Source: GCA-003244245 sp963712995 (GTDB taxonomy: Bacteria; Actinomycetota; Actinomycetes; Mycobacteriales; Pseudonocardiaceae). From it: DNA of 64,000 nt. The notes below the pieces were generated by a model. It saw nothing but the letters and a program-made list of their open reading frames with translations, searched no databases and was not told the origin of the DNA. The DNA lies in the NCBI GenBank assembly GCA_963712995.1, contig CAVQKH010000030.1:496001-560000 (forward strand). Reading direction: 5' to 3'. Numbering within the stretch: the stretch's first letter is position 1; each line of letters begins with the position of its first letter. Shown here in pieces: positions 16,397 through 25,990 of this stretch. The position numbers and the translations under genes were made by a program.

Positions 16397-17813
16397 AGGA
16401 GGAGCGCTGAATAACTCGCCGTCTGGCCGTCGTGTCTGACGGTTGGTGGCTGTCGAGCCTGAGATGATCTTTTTATGAAGGTCAGAGGCGTTTGGAGCGG
16501 GAGCTATTGGATGCGGAGGCGATGGTCGGTCGGTTGGTGCCGCCGGGCAGGGTGTTCGTGTTCCGTTCACGACGGAGCGCCCCTCGTTGCCAGCGGACCT
16601 GGTCGGGTCGGTGTTGGTGCTCAAGGAGCTCTATGACCTGTCCAATCGGCAGACCGGCCGGCGCAAGCGCTGTGTGGATTCCACCATGTTCGACGATACG
16701 GTGGCCACTCAGGACACCGTGACCCAGCTGGTGGCCGCGATTCGCAAGGTCGTGCGGTGGCTGAGGTTGTGGAGCGGGTCTGCCGGCTGGACTACTCCCG
16801 GCCGGGCAACCCGCCATCGACTGGGCCGATGGGCAGGCCAAGCAGGAGCTGGTGTCGGAGTTGGTGTCATCTGGTCAACGACGCTGTGGCGGTGTTGCCG
16901 AACTCACCGGCGAGAATGCCCCGGAGCACGAGGACAAGGCCGGTGGTCGGCGAGCGGATGATCTCCCGCGACCGCTACCACCAGGTCGAGGGTGTGGCTC
17001 ACGGCGAGGGCGATGCTGAGGCGACACCCGCACTCACCGAGGATGTGAGCAGGCCGCCGAGAATGAGCACGCGAGCGCTGAGCCCCCTCGCCGCCGAGCA
17101 TGATGCGGCCGAGCAGGTAGCCCTGGTTCGACCAGCGCCGGCCGGTGACATGCATGAGGCCACCGCCGTGAGCACCGAGCTCACCAGCGACCAGCAGGGC
17201 GGTACCTCCGCTGCCGATACCGACGCCGCGGGGCAGGGGCTTGAGGTGTATGCCGACTCCGCCTATGGCACCGGGCAGGCGCGCGCCGCCTACCGTGCTG
17301 GCGGGCATGACACCGTGATCAAGCCCAAGCCGCTGCATCCGGCCGTGCCGGGCGGGTTCACGCTGGACGACTTCATCGTCCGATGACCATCCACCCCCCA
17401 CGAGGATGTGCTGCGCTCTGCCCGTGCTCAGGCCCGTACCCCCGAGTTCAGGCAGGCCTATCCCACCCTCTCGACCGTCGAACGGATCATCGCCTGGACC
17501 GCCACCCGCCACGGGCGACGGGTCACACTGCGCCACCTCAGAGTGGACAAGAACGACACCTGGTTCCGCACCTGCTGCGCCGCGATCAACTTGCGTACCC
17601 TCATCACACGCGGCCTCACCCGCCAACACCGGACATGGGCCCTGGCCTGACCACCCAGGCGGAATCAACAACCCTTACCGACCCCGCCACCACAGCCAAA
17701 CTGGCATAGGCGGGAAAACGACCACGTCCCCACAGCCCTGACCCAAACTGCCACACAGACAGCCTCGTCGGCGCTCTTCTCGCCCCACCTCACGCCTTGT
17801 TCAGCGCCCTCCT
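16397..17813 (+). mobile_element. IS1182-family insertion sequence, inactive
   Basis: A broken IS1182-type transposase lies between an imperfect inverted pair: AGGAGGAGCGCTGAATAA (16397-16414) and the complement of AGGAGGGCGCTGAACAA (17797-17813). The left end directly abuts the IS982 right end. Ends are inferred only from this match. Confidence 0.6.
16475..17650 (+). pseudogene. IS1182-family transposase, broken
   Basis: Fragments in several frames: SLPADLVGSVLVLKELYDLS, then RRKRCVDSTMFDDTVATQDT (DDE Asp region), LVNDAVAVL, GLEVYADSAYGTGQARAAYR with HDTVIKPKPLHPAVPGGFTL, and finally VLRSARAQARTPEFRQAY and KNDTWFRTCCAAINLRTLI. Internal deletions removed a stretch before RRKRC and the Cys-rich segment around 17386. 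It is beyond repair by a single change. Confidence 0.8.
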
Positions 17814-17831
17814 AAGCTCGCGCTGAGCGCG

Positions 17832-18383
17832 CTACCTGATCGCTAGCAACGGGGTTCCGACACCGATACAACCGGTTAGTGCGACGAGCAAGGACCATTG
17901 AACCAGGACGTGTTTTCCCCAGGCGATACGAGACATGGCGACGAGCTGGTCGGACAACATTCGCAGGTTGATTTCTGGCTGCCTGCCCGCGAGTGCCTCG
18001 GTCAGCGCGGACGACTCCCACAGCCGTAGGTGCCCGAAATAGACGAATTGGTACTGCCAGGACTTGGTGGAGTCACTCCTGCGCAACTGGGGGAACACCA
18101 CTGCGCCCGCAAGGACGATCGAAATGAACAGGAGAACCAACCCGCAATAGTGGAATGACGACCAGCCACGTGGATACACGGAGACCTGAGATCGGGTGAA
18201 CGCCAGCATCCCACTGAGCAGTGCGGTCTCCAGAGTCATCACAATGGAGGCTTTGGTGTCGCCCCTCGCTGTCCAGTCCTGCAGTGCCCCGTGCACCTTC
18301 CAAGCAAATTCCTCGCCGTTCGCGGAACCGGTGCCGCTCGGAGCGCATCGTTCGGGTGGAGAATGTGCTCCCGGCGCGCTCAT
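17832..18383 (-). CDS. PycTM-like (DUF5706) membrane effector
   Basis: 183 residues of the DUF5706/PycTM family: AWKVHGALQDWTARGDTKAS, then hydrophobic segments at about 44-62, 77-98 and 158-181, with FVYFGHLRLWESSALTEAL between them and QLVAMSRIAWGKHVL before the last. In Pycsar immunity, PycTM proteins damage the inner membrane when they sense a cyclic pyrimidine nucleotide. Its ATG overlaps the stop of the VWA gene (ATGA), so it is the last gene of the island operon. A nucleotide cyclase and a Crp-type protein are encoded upstream in the same island. Intact frame. Ligand and toxicity are inferred from the family. Confidence 0.75.
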   Translation of the reverse strand: MSAPGAHSPPERCAPSGTGSANGEEFAWKVHGALQDWTARGDTKASIVMTLETALLSGMLAFTRSQVSVYPRGWSSFHYCGLVLLFISIVLAGAVVFPQLRRSDSTKSWQYQFVYFGHLRLWESSALTEALAGRQPEINLRMLSDQLVAMSRIAWGKHVLVQWSLLVALTGCIGVGTPLLAIR

Positions 18384-19063
18384 TCGACGTAGTCCACGGG
18401 GACGCGCTCGAATCCTGGAAGATCGGTGGGAATCCTCAGCTCCCCGGCGGGAGCCGACGCTACCAGCGTGTTCAGCAGTGTGGTCAGCATGTTGGTCAGG
18501 GCCTCCTTCTCCTGAAGATTGTTCTTGGCCAGGAACGCTGCTTTGGTCGCCATGGCGCCGATGGACTCGGCAGTGGCGTCTCCAAAACCGAACGTGATCA
18601 CATGCGGTCTTCTGGTCCAGCTGGGATCCACCAGTGCGGCGAATTTCGCCGCCCAGCCCTCGCCGTCGGTCGGCTGCCCGTCCGTCAGGAGGAAAACCGT
18701 GGGACGCAGCACAGCCATCCCCGCTGACTTAAGCGCGGGAACATCGATATTGATTCTCTCGTTCACCAGGTCGAACGCCGGTCCGAAATTGGTCAGCCCG
18801 CCGCAGGAAACCGCTGGTAACGCGTGGATCTCCTCGATGTCGGTCATCTCCAGAACCAGGTGTGGGGCGGTGTTGAAACTTATGATCGAGATGTGCGCGA
18901 ACTCTGCCACCCGCGGGCTCTCCACCAGCGAGAGGTAGACGTGTTCGAGGGTGTCGTTCAAGGTTTTCTCGTGAGCCGCCATCGTGCCTGACGTATCGAG
19001 CAGAAGATAGGTCGGCAGGCATTTCGTCTTGCCTGTGTAGGAGCCATTCGCGGTCATGTTCAT
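18380..19063 (-). CDS. VWA-domain protein, TerY-like
   Basis: 227 residues forming one von Willebrand A domain: MIDAS residues in LLLDTSGTM (D23, S25, T27), GGLTNFG (T91) and LLTDGQPTDG (D128). It resembles TerY, which with a PP2C phosphatase and a kinase forms the TerY-P triad of Ter-type stress systems; both partners are the next two genes upstream. No signal peptide or membrane helix. The start is ATG 19063 with GAGAGG five bases upstream; a second ATG lies two codons later. The stop overlaps the PycTM start. Confidence 0.85.
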   Translation of the reverse strand: MNMTANGSYTGKTKCLPTYLLLDTSGTMAAHEKTLNDTLEHVYLSLVESPRVAEFAHISIISFNTAPHLVLEMTDIEEIHALPAVSCGGLTNFGPAFDLVNERINIDVPALKSAGMAVLRPTVFLLTDGQPTDGEGWAAKFAALVDPSWTRRPHVITFGFGDATAESIGAMATKAAFLAKNNLQEKEALTNMLTTLLNTLVASAPAGELRIPTDLPGFERVPVDYVE

Positions 19064-19096
19064 GTCATCCTCTCAGATTGTTCGTGGTGGAAGGTG

Positions 19097-20326
19097 TCAG
19101 CCGAATATGGCACCGAGAAAGATCAGTAACACGATCAGCGCAAGCACCGCAGCCACCGCGAAGGCGACATCGCCGATCTCTTGCCTGGGTGGGGAGTTCG
19201 AAGGCGGTATAGCGGGCCCAGAGTGGTTGCTGGGCGTGATCGGTGGAGGTGCGGATGGGAGTCTCACGCCGGGCCCCGGTGCGCTCACAGGAGGCGGTTT
19301 GGGTGTCGGTCGTACGGGATTCGGCCTCCGTCCGATCGGCCCCGGCTGTCGTGGTCTGGGCGTACCTGGTCGCTTGATCTTCCTGCGATTCACCGGTACC
19401 CAGCCCTCGACTCCGCTTTCCGGTCGCTTCGAACTGCGCGTCGTCGGTTGCGTACCGATCTCCCGCACGGTGGTCAGCAACGCGGAGATCGCAGGACGGC
19501 TGTGGCGTTCTGTGGTGATTAGCCCGAATCGCACCTGATCGTAGAGGCTGGTCGCGTCATACTCGGTCGTGATCCGCTGCAGGACCGCCAGCGCCTTCTC
19601 GATCACCCGTTCACCGGTCAGGCATCGTGCTAGCAGCAACGCCACCCCGTATCTGTCGGAGAACCTGTCATGCCGTTTACCGATAGCAAGCGGATCATCC
19701 CAGTTCTGGGTGCCGAGCGTGGCGCGGCTGCCGAACGCGCAGCCGTCGATGTCGATGATGTATCCGGTACGTTTTTTCGGACTCCAGAAGGCGTTGGCAT
19801 AAGACCAGTCTCCGTAGACGAGATCATGTCGTTCCAGTAGCTCGGCAACGGCCACGAAGTCCGTGCAGATCTGCACTCGATCGGTGAAGCCGGGGACGGG
19901 AATTCCGCGTCGTCTGCATTTCTCGGGTGCCGTGGCCAGCCAGTCGATCTCCAGAGGTTTATGCTTGACATGGGTGGTGTCCAGCTGTAGGTCCACCCAG
20001 TACGGTGATGGTGCTTCGGGCAGCACCACGCCGTAGACTTCGCTTGACGCACTGGTTACCCGGGCGGCAGGCCACGAGGTGTGGTCACTCAACAACATGA
20101 GGTCCGATCGCGAGGACTTCACCGGCAGCTCGACCAGCCGGTCGATCCGCGTGATGTCCGCATCGGTGATCAGATGGGGCCGGAACACCTTCAGCAGCCA
20201 TCCGGGGTGTTCGGTCAGTGGATACACCCCCTGGCTTTCCCCGTTGTTCTCGCCGATCGGTTTCCCGAGCAGTCCGAGCGAGTCCTTCGAGACGACCGGA
20301 TCGAACAGGGTCGAGTGGGTGTTCAT
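19097..20326 (-). CDS. Protein-kinase-like protein with C-terminal membrane anchor
   Basis: 409 residues. A kinase-like domain covers about 15-290: glycine-containing loop GKPIGENNGESQG, candidate Lys in LLKVFRP (K46), catalytic-loop-like LVYGDWSYANAFW (D173, N179) and metal motif IIDIDG (D192). This layout resembles the kinases of TerY-P triads more than Hanks kinases. It is followed by a Pro-rich linker (about 295-375) and one C-terminal membrane helix (VAFAVAAVLALIVLLIFLG). ATG 20326 overlaps the phosphatase stop (TGATG), giving tight coupling. Catalytic residues appear present, so activity is plausible but unproven. Confidence 0.75.
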   Translation of the reverse strand: MNTHSTLFDPVVSKDSLGLLGKPIGENNGESQGVYPLTEHPGWLLKVFRPHLITDADITRIDRLVELPVKSSRSDLMLLSDHTSWPAARVTSASSEVYGVVLPEAPSPYWVDLQLDTTHVKHKPLEIDWLATAPEKCRRRGIPVPGFTDRVQICTDFVAVAELLERHDLVYGDWSYANAFWSPKKRTGYIIDIDGCAFGSRATLGTQNWDDPLAIGKRHDRFSDRYGVALLLARCLTGERVIEKALAVLQRITTEYDATSLYDQVRFGLITTERHSRPAISALLTTVREIGTQPTTRSSKRPESGVEGWVPVNRRKIKRPGTPRPRQPGPIGRRPNPVRPTPKPPPVSAPGPGVRLPSAPPPITPSNHSGPAIPPSNSPPRQEIGDVAFAVAAVLALIVLLIFLGAIFG

Positions 20327-21678
20327 CACCGGCTCCGCGCATCATCTCGGCACCACACCGTGACCGATGTCCGATCATCGAGCTGTCCTCTGGCGTGAAA
20401 ACCGACGCCGAGTAGAAATGATTCGAGAGTGACCGGGGTCGCCCAGTGTCGTGCGAACCACCGGGCGGCGTCAGGGAGGAACGTCAATGCGTCACCGACC
20501 CCGTCTGTCACCACGGCGACGGTCGCCCCGGGCTCGAGGTCGCGGTAGACGGTGACGGCCCGATCCGGGTGGTAGGGAAGAAAGCTGTGCAGGATGTTCC
20601 CGTCGAGACCGTCGTTCTTCTCATCGCCTGCCAGCTGACGCCAACTGTTGTGGACGCGCAGCCATGCACTGACATCGGCGAGCGTCGTGAACCAGGCTCG
20701 GCGTCTGTGGGACGCGAGGTCGGGAGCGGTGGGAATGACCGCGATGATGAGTGCGCACCGCACGTCCATCTCGGACAGGCCTGCACTCCTGGCGGCTGCC
20801 ACCATCGCGCCTGCGCAGGTGCGGAACGCCGTTGTCATCGCTTCTGCGGTCGGATCCGCGCCGCTGTCGAGGTACGTACGCAGGGTGTCGACAGCACATC
20901 TGACCGCGACTGCCGCACCGAGGTCGGATCTGCGGCTGTCGGACATGCCGTCGGCCACTGCGATGATCAGATAGCGTCCCGCACGATCCCGGCCGAGTCG
21001 GTAGGAGTCCTGTCGCGGCGTCGCAGGCTCCTCGCATCGGTGCCCGGGGCCGACGATCGATGCGGCACGGACATCGAGGTCACCGAGTCTGACCTGGTCC
21101 GCGGCGACGCCGCACACCGCAGGGTCGACCGGGAGTACCCAAGGACTGAGAGCTGCCTGCGGAGCGACACCGAATACCGGCGCTTCGGAGCCCTCCGGGT
21201 TCCAGGCCTTCCCGGTGGGCGCGAGCTGCGCGACGGATCCCGCGGGCGAGGGCGGGTTCATCCCGGTACCGGTGGGATGAACCCGCCCGGGTCGCAAGCC
21301 ATCGCTCGTCCTGATTTCCACGACCGGTGCGGCGGGGGGCGTGGACGGTTCCCGGGAACGGACCACGGGAAATCCAGGATTGTGCTCGCCTCGGGTCCCG
21401 GTCCGGTTCGTGTCCGGGCCGACCGATCGGTCCACTCGGCTCGAATGAGTGCCGGGTCCTCGCCGGTCGTCTCGTCGGCGCCAGGGTTTCGGCCAGAGCC
21501 TGATCCGTCTCCTCCTCGGCGGAGTCGGCTCCGGCCCCACCTGCGTCGTGTCACTCTGGTCCGTCTTCTTCCTGCTCTTCTTTCTGCTCCTCCTCCGTCG
21601 ACCAGGCTTCGCCTCAGCGTGGGGCGTCCCGGCTGCCGCAGCTGATCTCGGGCGGAACAGCAGATCGATCAGTTTCAT
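20326..21678 (-). CDS. PP2C-family protein phosphatase with long basic/Pro-rich N-terminus
   Basis: 450 residues. The first 210 are rich in Arg, Lys and Pro. The PPM domain follows with RQDSYRL, VADGMSDSRRSDLGAA, VVTDGVGDAL (about 390) and QLDDRTSVTVW (about 434), which hold the metal-binding Asp residues. It is expected to reverse the kinase encoded next (stop/start overlap TGATG). GGAGG lies 6 bases before ATG 21678. Intact frame. Confidence 0.85.
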   Translation of the reverse strand: MKLIDLLFRPRSAAAAGTPHAEAKPGRRRRSRKKSRKKTDQSDTTQVGPEPTPPRRRRIRLWPKPWRRRDDRRGPGTHSSRVDRSVGPDTNRTGTRGEHNPGFPVVRSREPSTPPAAPVVEIRTSDGLRPGRVHPTGTGMNPPSPAGSVAQLAPTGKAWNPEGSEAPVFGVAPQAALSPWVLPVDPAVCGVAADQVRLGDLDVRAASIVGPGHRCEEPATPRQDSYRLGRDRAGRYLIIAVADGMSDSRRSDLGAAVAVRCAVDTLRTYLDSGADPTAEAMTTAFRTCAGAMVAAARSAGLSEMDVRCALIIAVIPTAPDLASHRRRAWFTTLADVSAWLRVHNSWRQLAGDEKNDGLDGNILHSFLPYHPDRAVTVYRDLEPGATVAVVTDGVGDALTFLPDAARWFARHWATPVTLESFLLGVGFHARGQLDDRTSVTVWCRDDARSR

Positions 21679-21720
21679 CGCGACCTCCGGACGCGGGAGG
21701 TCTGCGTCCAGGGTTTCGTT

Positions 21721-22854
21721 CTAGTCATGTGCGTCGTCACCGTCACGGCGCGGTAGCCGGCGCCATCCGACGACACCAGAGGTGTCGGTGTGCGCAACGC
21801 GGCTGGCGCCTGCGGTCGTAGTCGCGACGCCGGCGGTGCGTCCGGAGACGACGTCGGCGCACTCGACAGCGTCGGGAGGTGGGGCAGCGTGATGGTGTGC
21901 TGAGGTCCGGAACGGAACTGTTCGCGGCGGTTCCGAGCAGGGCGGAGTTGAAATCAACCACATCGATGTCCGCATCAGACCCCGTTTAACATCTCCATGA
22001 TCATGCCGTTGCGTCGCTCTTCGCCGGTCTGGTAGTCGGAACGGATCATATTGATCAACGAACCGGTGTCGTCGGGGTGTTGGCTGAGATGAATCGCCAC
22101 AAGGTCGTAACTTCCCCGCATGGCCGCTCTAACGGCCTCTATGCGTTGTTCCTGTCGGCGTAGCGATCCTTCCTGCTCGATATTCTGCACCTCTTCGTTC
22201 CGGTTGCTCTTGATGGCGGCGGCGAGCCTTCGTGCCGAGCGGCTCGGAGCTCGCGTATCCCCTGCACTGTCCCGTCGTCCATGTTCAGCTGGGCGAAGAA
22301 CCGGTGCACTGTGATGCCTTCCGATAGAGACATGGGCAGTGCTGCGCCGATGGCCTGGTTGATCTCGGTCTCGGCCCGCGCGCAATCCTCGACGTCGAAT
22401 CCGCGACTGATGAGCCGCAGTCGTTCGTGAAGCTGTGCGCAGCACAGCGAGAGACTGTCGCCGATCTTGCGTTCGACCACCACGGCCGCGTCGGTGACCG
22501 CCAGTCGAGAACGAGGGTGCCGTCGAAGGAGAACACATCACCCCGGTGGGCAACGGGCATTTCACGACGTCATGGTGATCTGCGACGTCTACCTCGAAAC
22601 GCAGTCGGTATCTGGTCATCAACCCGAACTGAGTGATGGTCTCGTATTCACCGTCCCGGGTCTTGCCGACCACCGCGACGCCGGAGGAGGTAACCGGTCT
22701 TTTCCACTGCATTCGATGCACGGGCTCTTCGGACAGGATCAGCCTCTCGGGTTCTTCGTCATCTGTAGCTCCTCTTCGCTCTGCGGTCGAGTACTTCTCA
22801 GGCCGGTGGCTATGTGCCGATGAGCAGTGCCGCAGCGGTGTCGGGCACGTACAT
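21721..22854 (-). pseudogene. SPFH/band 7-like protein, multiple frameshifts as read
   Basis: One protein can be followed across frames: HRMQWKRPVTSSGVAVVGKT, RLRFEVDVADHHDVVKCPLP, then (frame change near 22540) GDVFSFDGTLVLDW, (near 22500) VVVERKIGDSLSLCCAQLHE and INQAIGAALPMSLSEGITVH, then (near 22225) LAAAIKSNRNEEVQNIEQEG and LINMIRSDYQTGEERRNGMI. Another change near 21985 leads to a short tail ending at 21721. The beta-rich part, then an EGITV strand and a charged helix, suggest an SPFH-like scaffold; this is a weak assignment. Likely starts are ATG 22854 or ATG 22762 (GAGGAG upstream). At least five single-base disruptions are needed. Confidence 0.5.
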
Positions 22855-22985
22855 CGTGCTCTCTGGGTCAGCTCATTGATCTGTTTTACGGCGCAGACGG
22901 GCCTGTACTCGGTTGGATGTCGTCGCGGCAGTCATCACCGTACGAAAGCCTGCCTGCGTTGGTCATTCGCTTCAGCGCTTTCGGC

Positions 22986-25148
22986 TCATTGATTGAGCAC
23001 CTTCGCCGCGACGTCCGCGACGTCGGTGCTGGTCAGCGCTGTGGACCACATGTCGGCTACCACTGCTCGCCATTCAGGCATACTGTCGGCCAGCCTGAGC
23101 AACAGCGGCCACTGTTGAGCTCGTCTCGCTCTGCCTTGACGCGGTGGCGTTCCACCCGGTGCCCACAACAGGTCGCGGCCATCATCAGAAACGCCAGGTT
23201 CCCGGTGACTCGACGCATTTTGTCCCGGCTGCGCGTCCATTTTTTCGCAGTCATGAGTGCTCGATCCGAGATTCCGAAGACACCCGCATCGGCCAGCTCA
23301 GTGAGACTTCTCCACACGGCTTCGATCACCACGAATTCGGTGGACTCCGAATGATGGTTGAGTGTTCGAACAACTGGGACGGCTGATCGATGCCGACGGA
23401 GCCGCCATATGCTCGTACGGCGGTCGCGACCAGATTCGGATCAGTCGCCGCGCTCCACTCCTCAACCAGACCGCGCACAGTTTTTTTGAGGTCGGGTACC
23501 GAGTTGGCCGCGTCCGATGCGGTGGCCGCGGACTCCCGGAGGACGTGTTCGAGGGTGTGTGTCCGTGCCCACGGCTCGATGACCTCATGACGGAGAAAGT
23601 CGAAGGCAGCGGTGGACAATGCACGACCGCTACCGCGGCTCTCGTCCGCACCTCTTCCACGGGATGGGCACTCAGTTCGGAGAGCCAACTGATCAGAGAA
23701 TGGTGTCTCTGGTCGTACTCCTGCCACACGTGGGCCAGGACTTGTTGTGGGCGGCGGGATCGATGATCTCACCGCTCCACCGGAACGTCGCTCTGCGGGG
23801 TGGTCGTGGTTGTGGGCGTCAATTTCGCGTCGAATGCCTTCAGCCGTGAACTTCGAGAGCGTTCAAAAGGTCGTACCTGGTCTCGTGGCAGATCTTCGAG
23901 GGCCCCGCTGATCGGTGTGGTGAGCCGGGCCTCCAAGGCGCGGCCTGCTTGCGCGACGGTTTCGTACGGCAGGCTGTTGAGCACCGCCAGCGCAATGACG
24001 AAACTGTGCTCCGCCAGGCCACCGAGGCTCTGAAACCAATCAGCCAGATCGCGATCGGCCCGAGCGTCCAATTGTAGCTTAACTGTGTGCGCGATCTCAG
24101 CAGGCGTGGTCCCGTCGCGCGCCGCATCGCTGATCAATCCGGCTAGCTGCACGATTTTGCGAAGCGGTGTGCCGGAGTGGAGCTCTGTATCGAGTATCGT
24201 GCAGATCTCAGAGGCGGAGATCAATTGTACACTTCTTGCCGCTCCCAGCTTCCACCTCAGGTGTGATGCGAGCACGTCTCGATTGTCCGGGCGGCGGTTC
24301 AGGTCGACGATGTAGTCCGCTGATCCGAGGTGGGTGAGCCGCGTCTCCGCGGAGACCGCCACAATGAGCCGCGCGGTACGCTCGTCGAGTTCGACGCTGA
24401 GCCGATCCATCTGGTGCCTGGTGAGCAGGGTATCGGCCTGGGATTGGGTGAGTCCGGCGAGCAGATAGCCGCCTCCCGCGGTGATGTCGTCTCCCCGCAG
24501 TCGGGTCATGCCCTTGTCCGGATCCAGTCCGAACAGGGGGCCGGCGCAGATCTCGTCGAGCACTCGCAGCGCGGTAGTCAGCTTGCCCTGACCGGTGACG
24601 ACCCGGATGACGGTGATCGGTCGCTGCTCGCAGAACGACACGAGAGCCGTGAACCCGCCGGGTTCCACGTAGGTAGCCCTCACCTCCCCACGGGCGCCCG
24701 GGGTGATCTCATAGTGGCCGAGGGAGTCTGGCGACGCTGTGTAGTAATGATTGTGGTTGACCTGGTCACGACCGATGAGGTCGTGTGAAACTGCGACCCG
24801 CTTACGGAAGTCGGTGCTGGTGAACGACGTCTGGACGCCGAGGTTGCGGCGACCGTCGGTCCGCCACTTCCGTTTCGCCGCAGTGCCTCCAGGGTTGGTT
24901 GCCGCTGCGGTGATCCCGCGCCGGAGCGCACTGTCGGTGGCGCGTTGCTCCTCGGTCACCACAGTCGGCTGGTCTGCGGGATCCGGCTCGGATCCGGGAG
25001 GGGCCGGTGTACCGGGGTCCGTCTTGAGGGCCGCGTGATCAGGTGCGGGCGTCGGCGGCGGATCGGGGGACGGTGCTGGCTGATGGCCCGGCGTTGCGGG
25101 AGTGCCCGGGCCCGGGTTCGGAGCCGGGGCGGGCTTCTGATCACTCAT
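22986..25148 (-). pseudogene. Large NTPase-like helical protein, disrupted as read
   Basis: The first 460 residues are open: Pro-rich lead (1-70), QVNHNHYYTASPDSLGHYEI (120-140), P-loop-like VVTGQGKLTTALRVLDEI, then DPDKGMTRLRGDDITAGGGY, ARLIVAVSAETRLTHLGSADY and SFVIALAVLNSLPYETVAQA. After TGA at 23769-23771 the same frame continues with QVLAHVWQEYDQRHHSLISWL, then, in other frames, LVEEWSAATDPNLVATAVRA, VVIEAVWRSLTELADAG and LADSMPEWRAVVADMWSTAL to the end. The order resembles a family of STAND-like proteins with a degenerate P-loop and helical repeats in Streptomyces. One stop and about three frameshifts are seen. ATG 25148 overlaps the cyclase stop (ATGA). Confidence 0.5.
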
Positions 25149-25904
25149 TGTCGGTCCTGTCGGGGATGGACGGCGCCCGTGCGGTGGTTGGTCTGGTCGT
25201 GACCCACGATGGTGTCGGCGCGGACCCTGCTGAAGAAGTTCAGAGTGGTTGTTCCGCCGTGCGCCGCACCGCCTGCAGCTTGAGTCTCGGGTGCGTAGGC
25301 CCGGTTCGGTGATGATGAGACGTCCGCGTTCGGTCGGCCCGGTACGTGGATCCAGGCCCAGTCGTCGAGCTCCTTGACGCTGACCGGCACCCGTGTGTAG
25401 TCGCGGTGATCGACGGCGCCGGGATCGTGGCGCACCACCGCCTTGAACCACGCGTCGGAGACGACCAGCGCGAGCCGGGCGCTGGGAACCTCGGCGAGTG
25501 CATTCCGCAATGCCGGAAGGTCCACGATCGGCACGCGGTGTTCAGCTCGGTGTTCGCCCAGCCTTGCTCATCGCGGACGACGTCGCCTGCGTGCAGTGCA
25601 ACCCGCATCCGCATGGCGACCGACTCAGCACTCCGTCGGGCATAGGTGCCGAGCTCGGTATTCAACTCACGAACGTAACCATCGGTGATGTCTTCTTTCG
25701 CCACCGACGCTGGGATCAGGATGATGACTCCGTCCCCTCGGTCGGTTCGGTGGCAATCGGACCACTGGATCCCGGCTTGTGTAGCGGCTCTCTGAGCACG
25801 TCGTACATCTGGCGCCGCAGCCACTGCTGGTCGGGGTTCTTACGTTGTCCGAACTGTTCGATGTCGACGATGACCATCGCGTAATAAGCTGATCTTGCTG
25901 TCAT
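25145..25904 (-). CDS. Class III-like nucleotide cyclase-domain protein, frameshifted as read
   Basis: Reads MTARSAYYAMVIVDIEQFGQ (metal Asp in VDIEQF), then after a one-base loss near 25805 GIQWSDCHRTDRGDGVIILI (second metal Asp in GDG), RMRVALHAGDVV and ELNTACR (Asn and Arg of the class III transition-state motif NxxxR). After a second change near 25525 it continues IVDLPALRNALAEVPSARLA and VPVSVKELDDWAWIHVP. All catalytic-site motifs that can be judged are kept. Product (cAMP, cGMP, cCMP or cUMP) cannot be told. ATG 25904 has GGGAG upstream; the stop overlaps the next gene. The two shifts may be errors or decay. Confidence 0.6.
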
Positions 25905-25990
25905 GACCGTGCTCCCTCCACGCAGGGGCATACGACACGGAATTGGTATCGCGAATGTTGGGTACCTACTGCGTCATCTGACGCTCATGG

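Noticed and set aside
25240..25534. Separate small genes in the cyclase region
   Set aside because: The two overlapping frames join into one cyclase-domain protein once single-base shifts are allowed.
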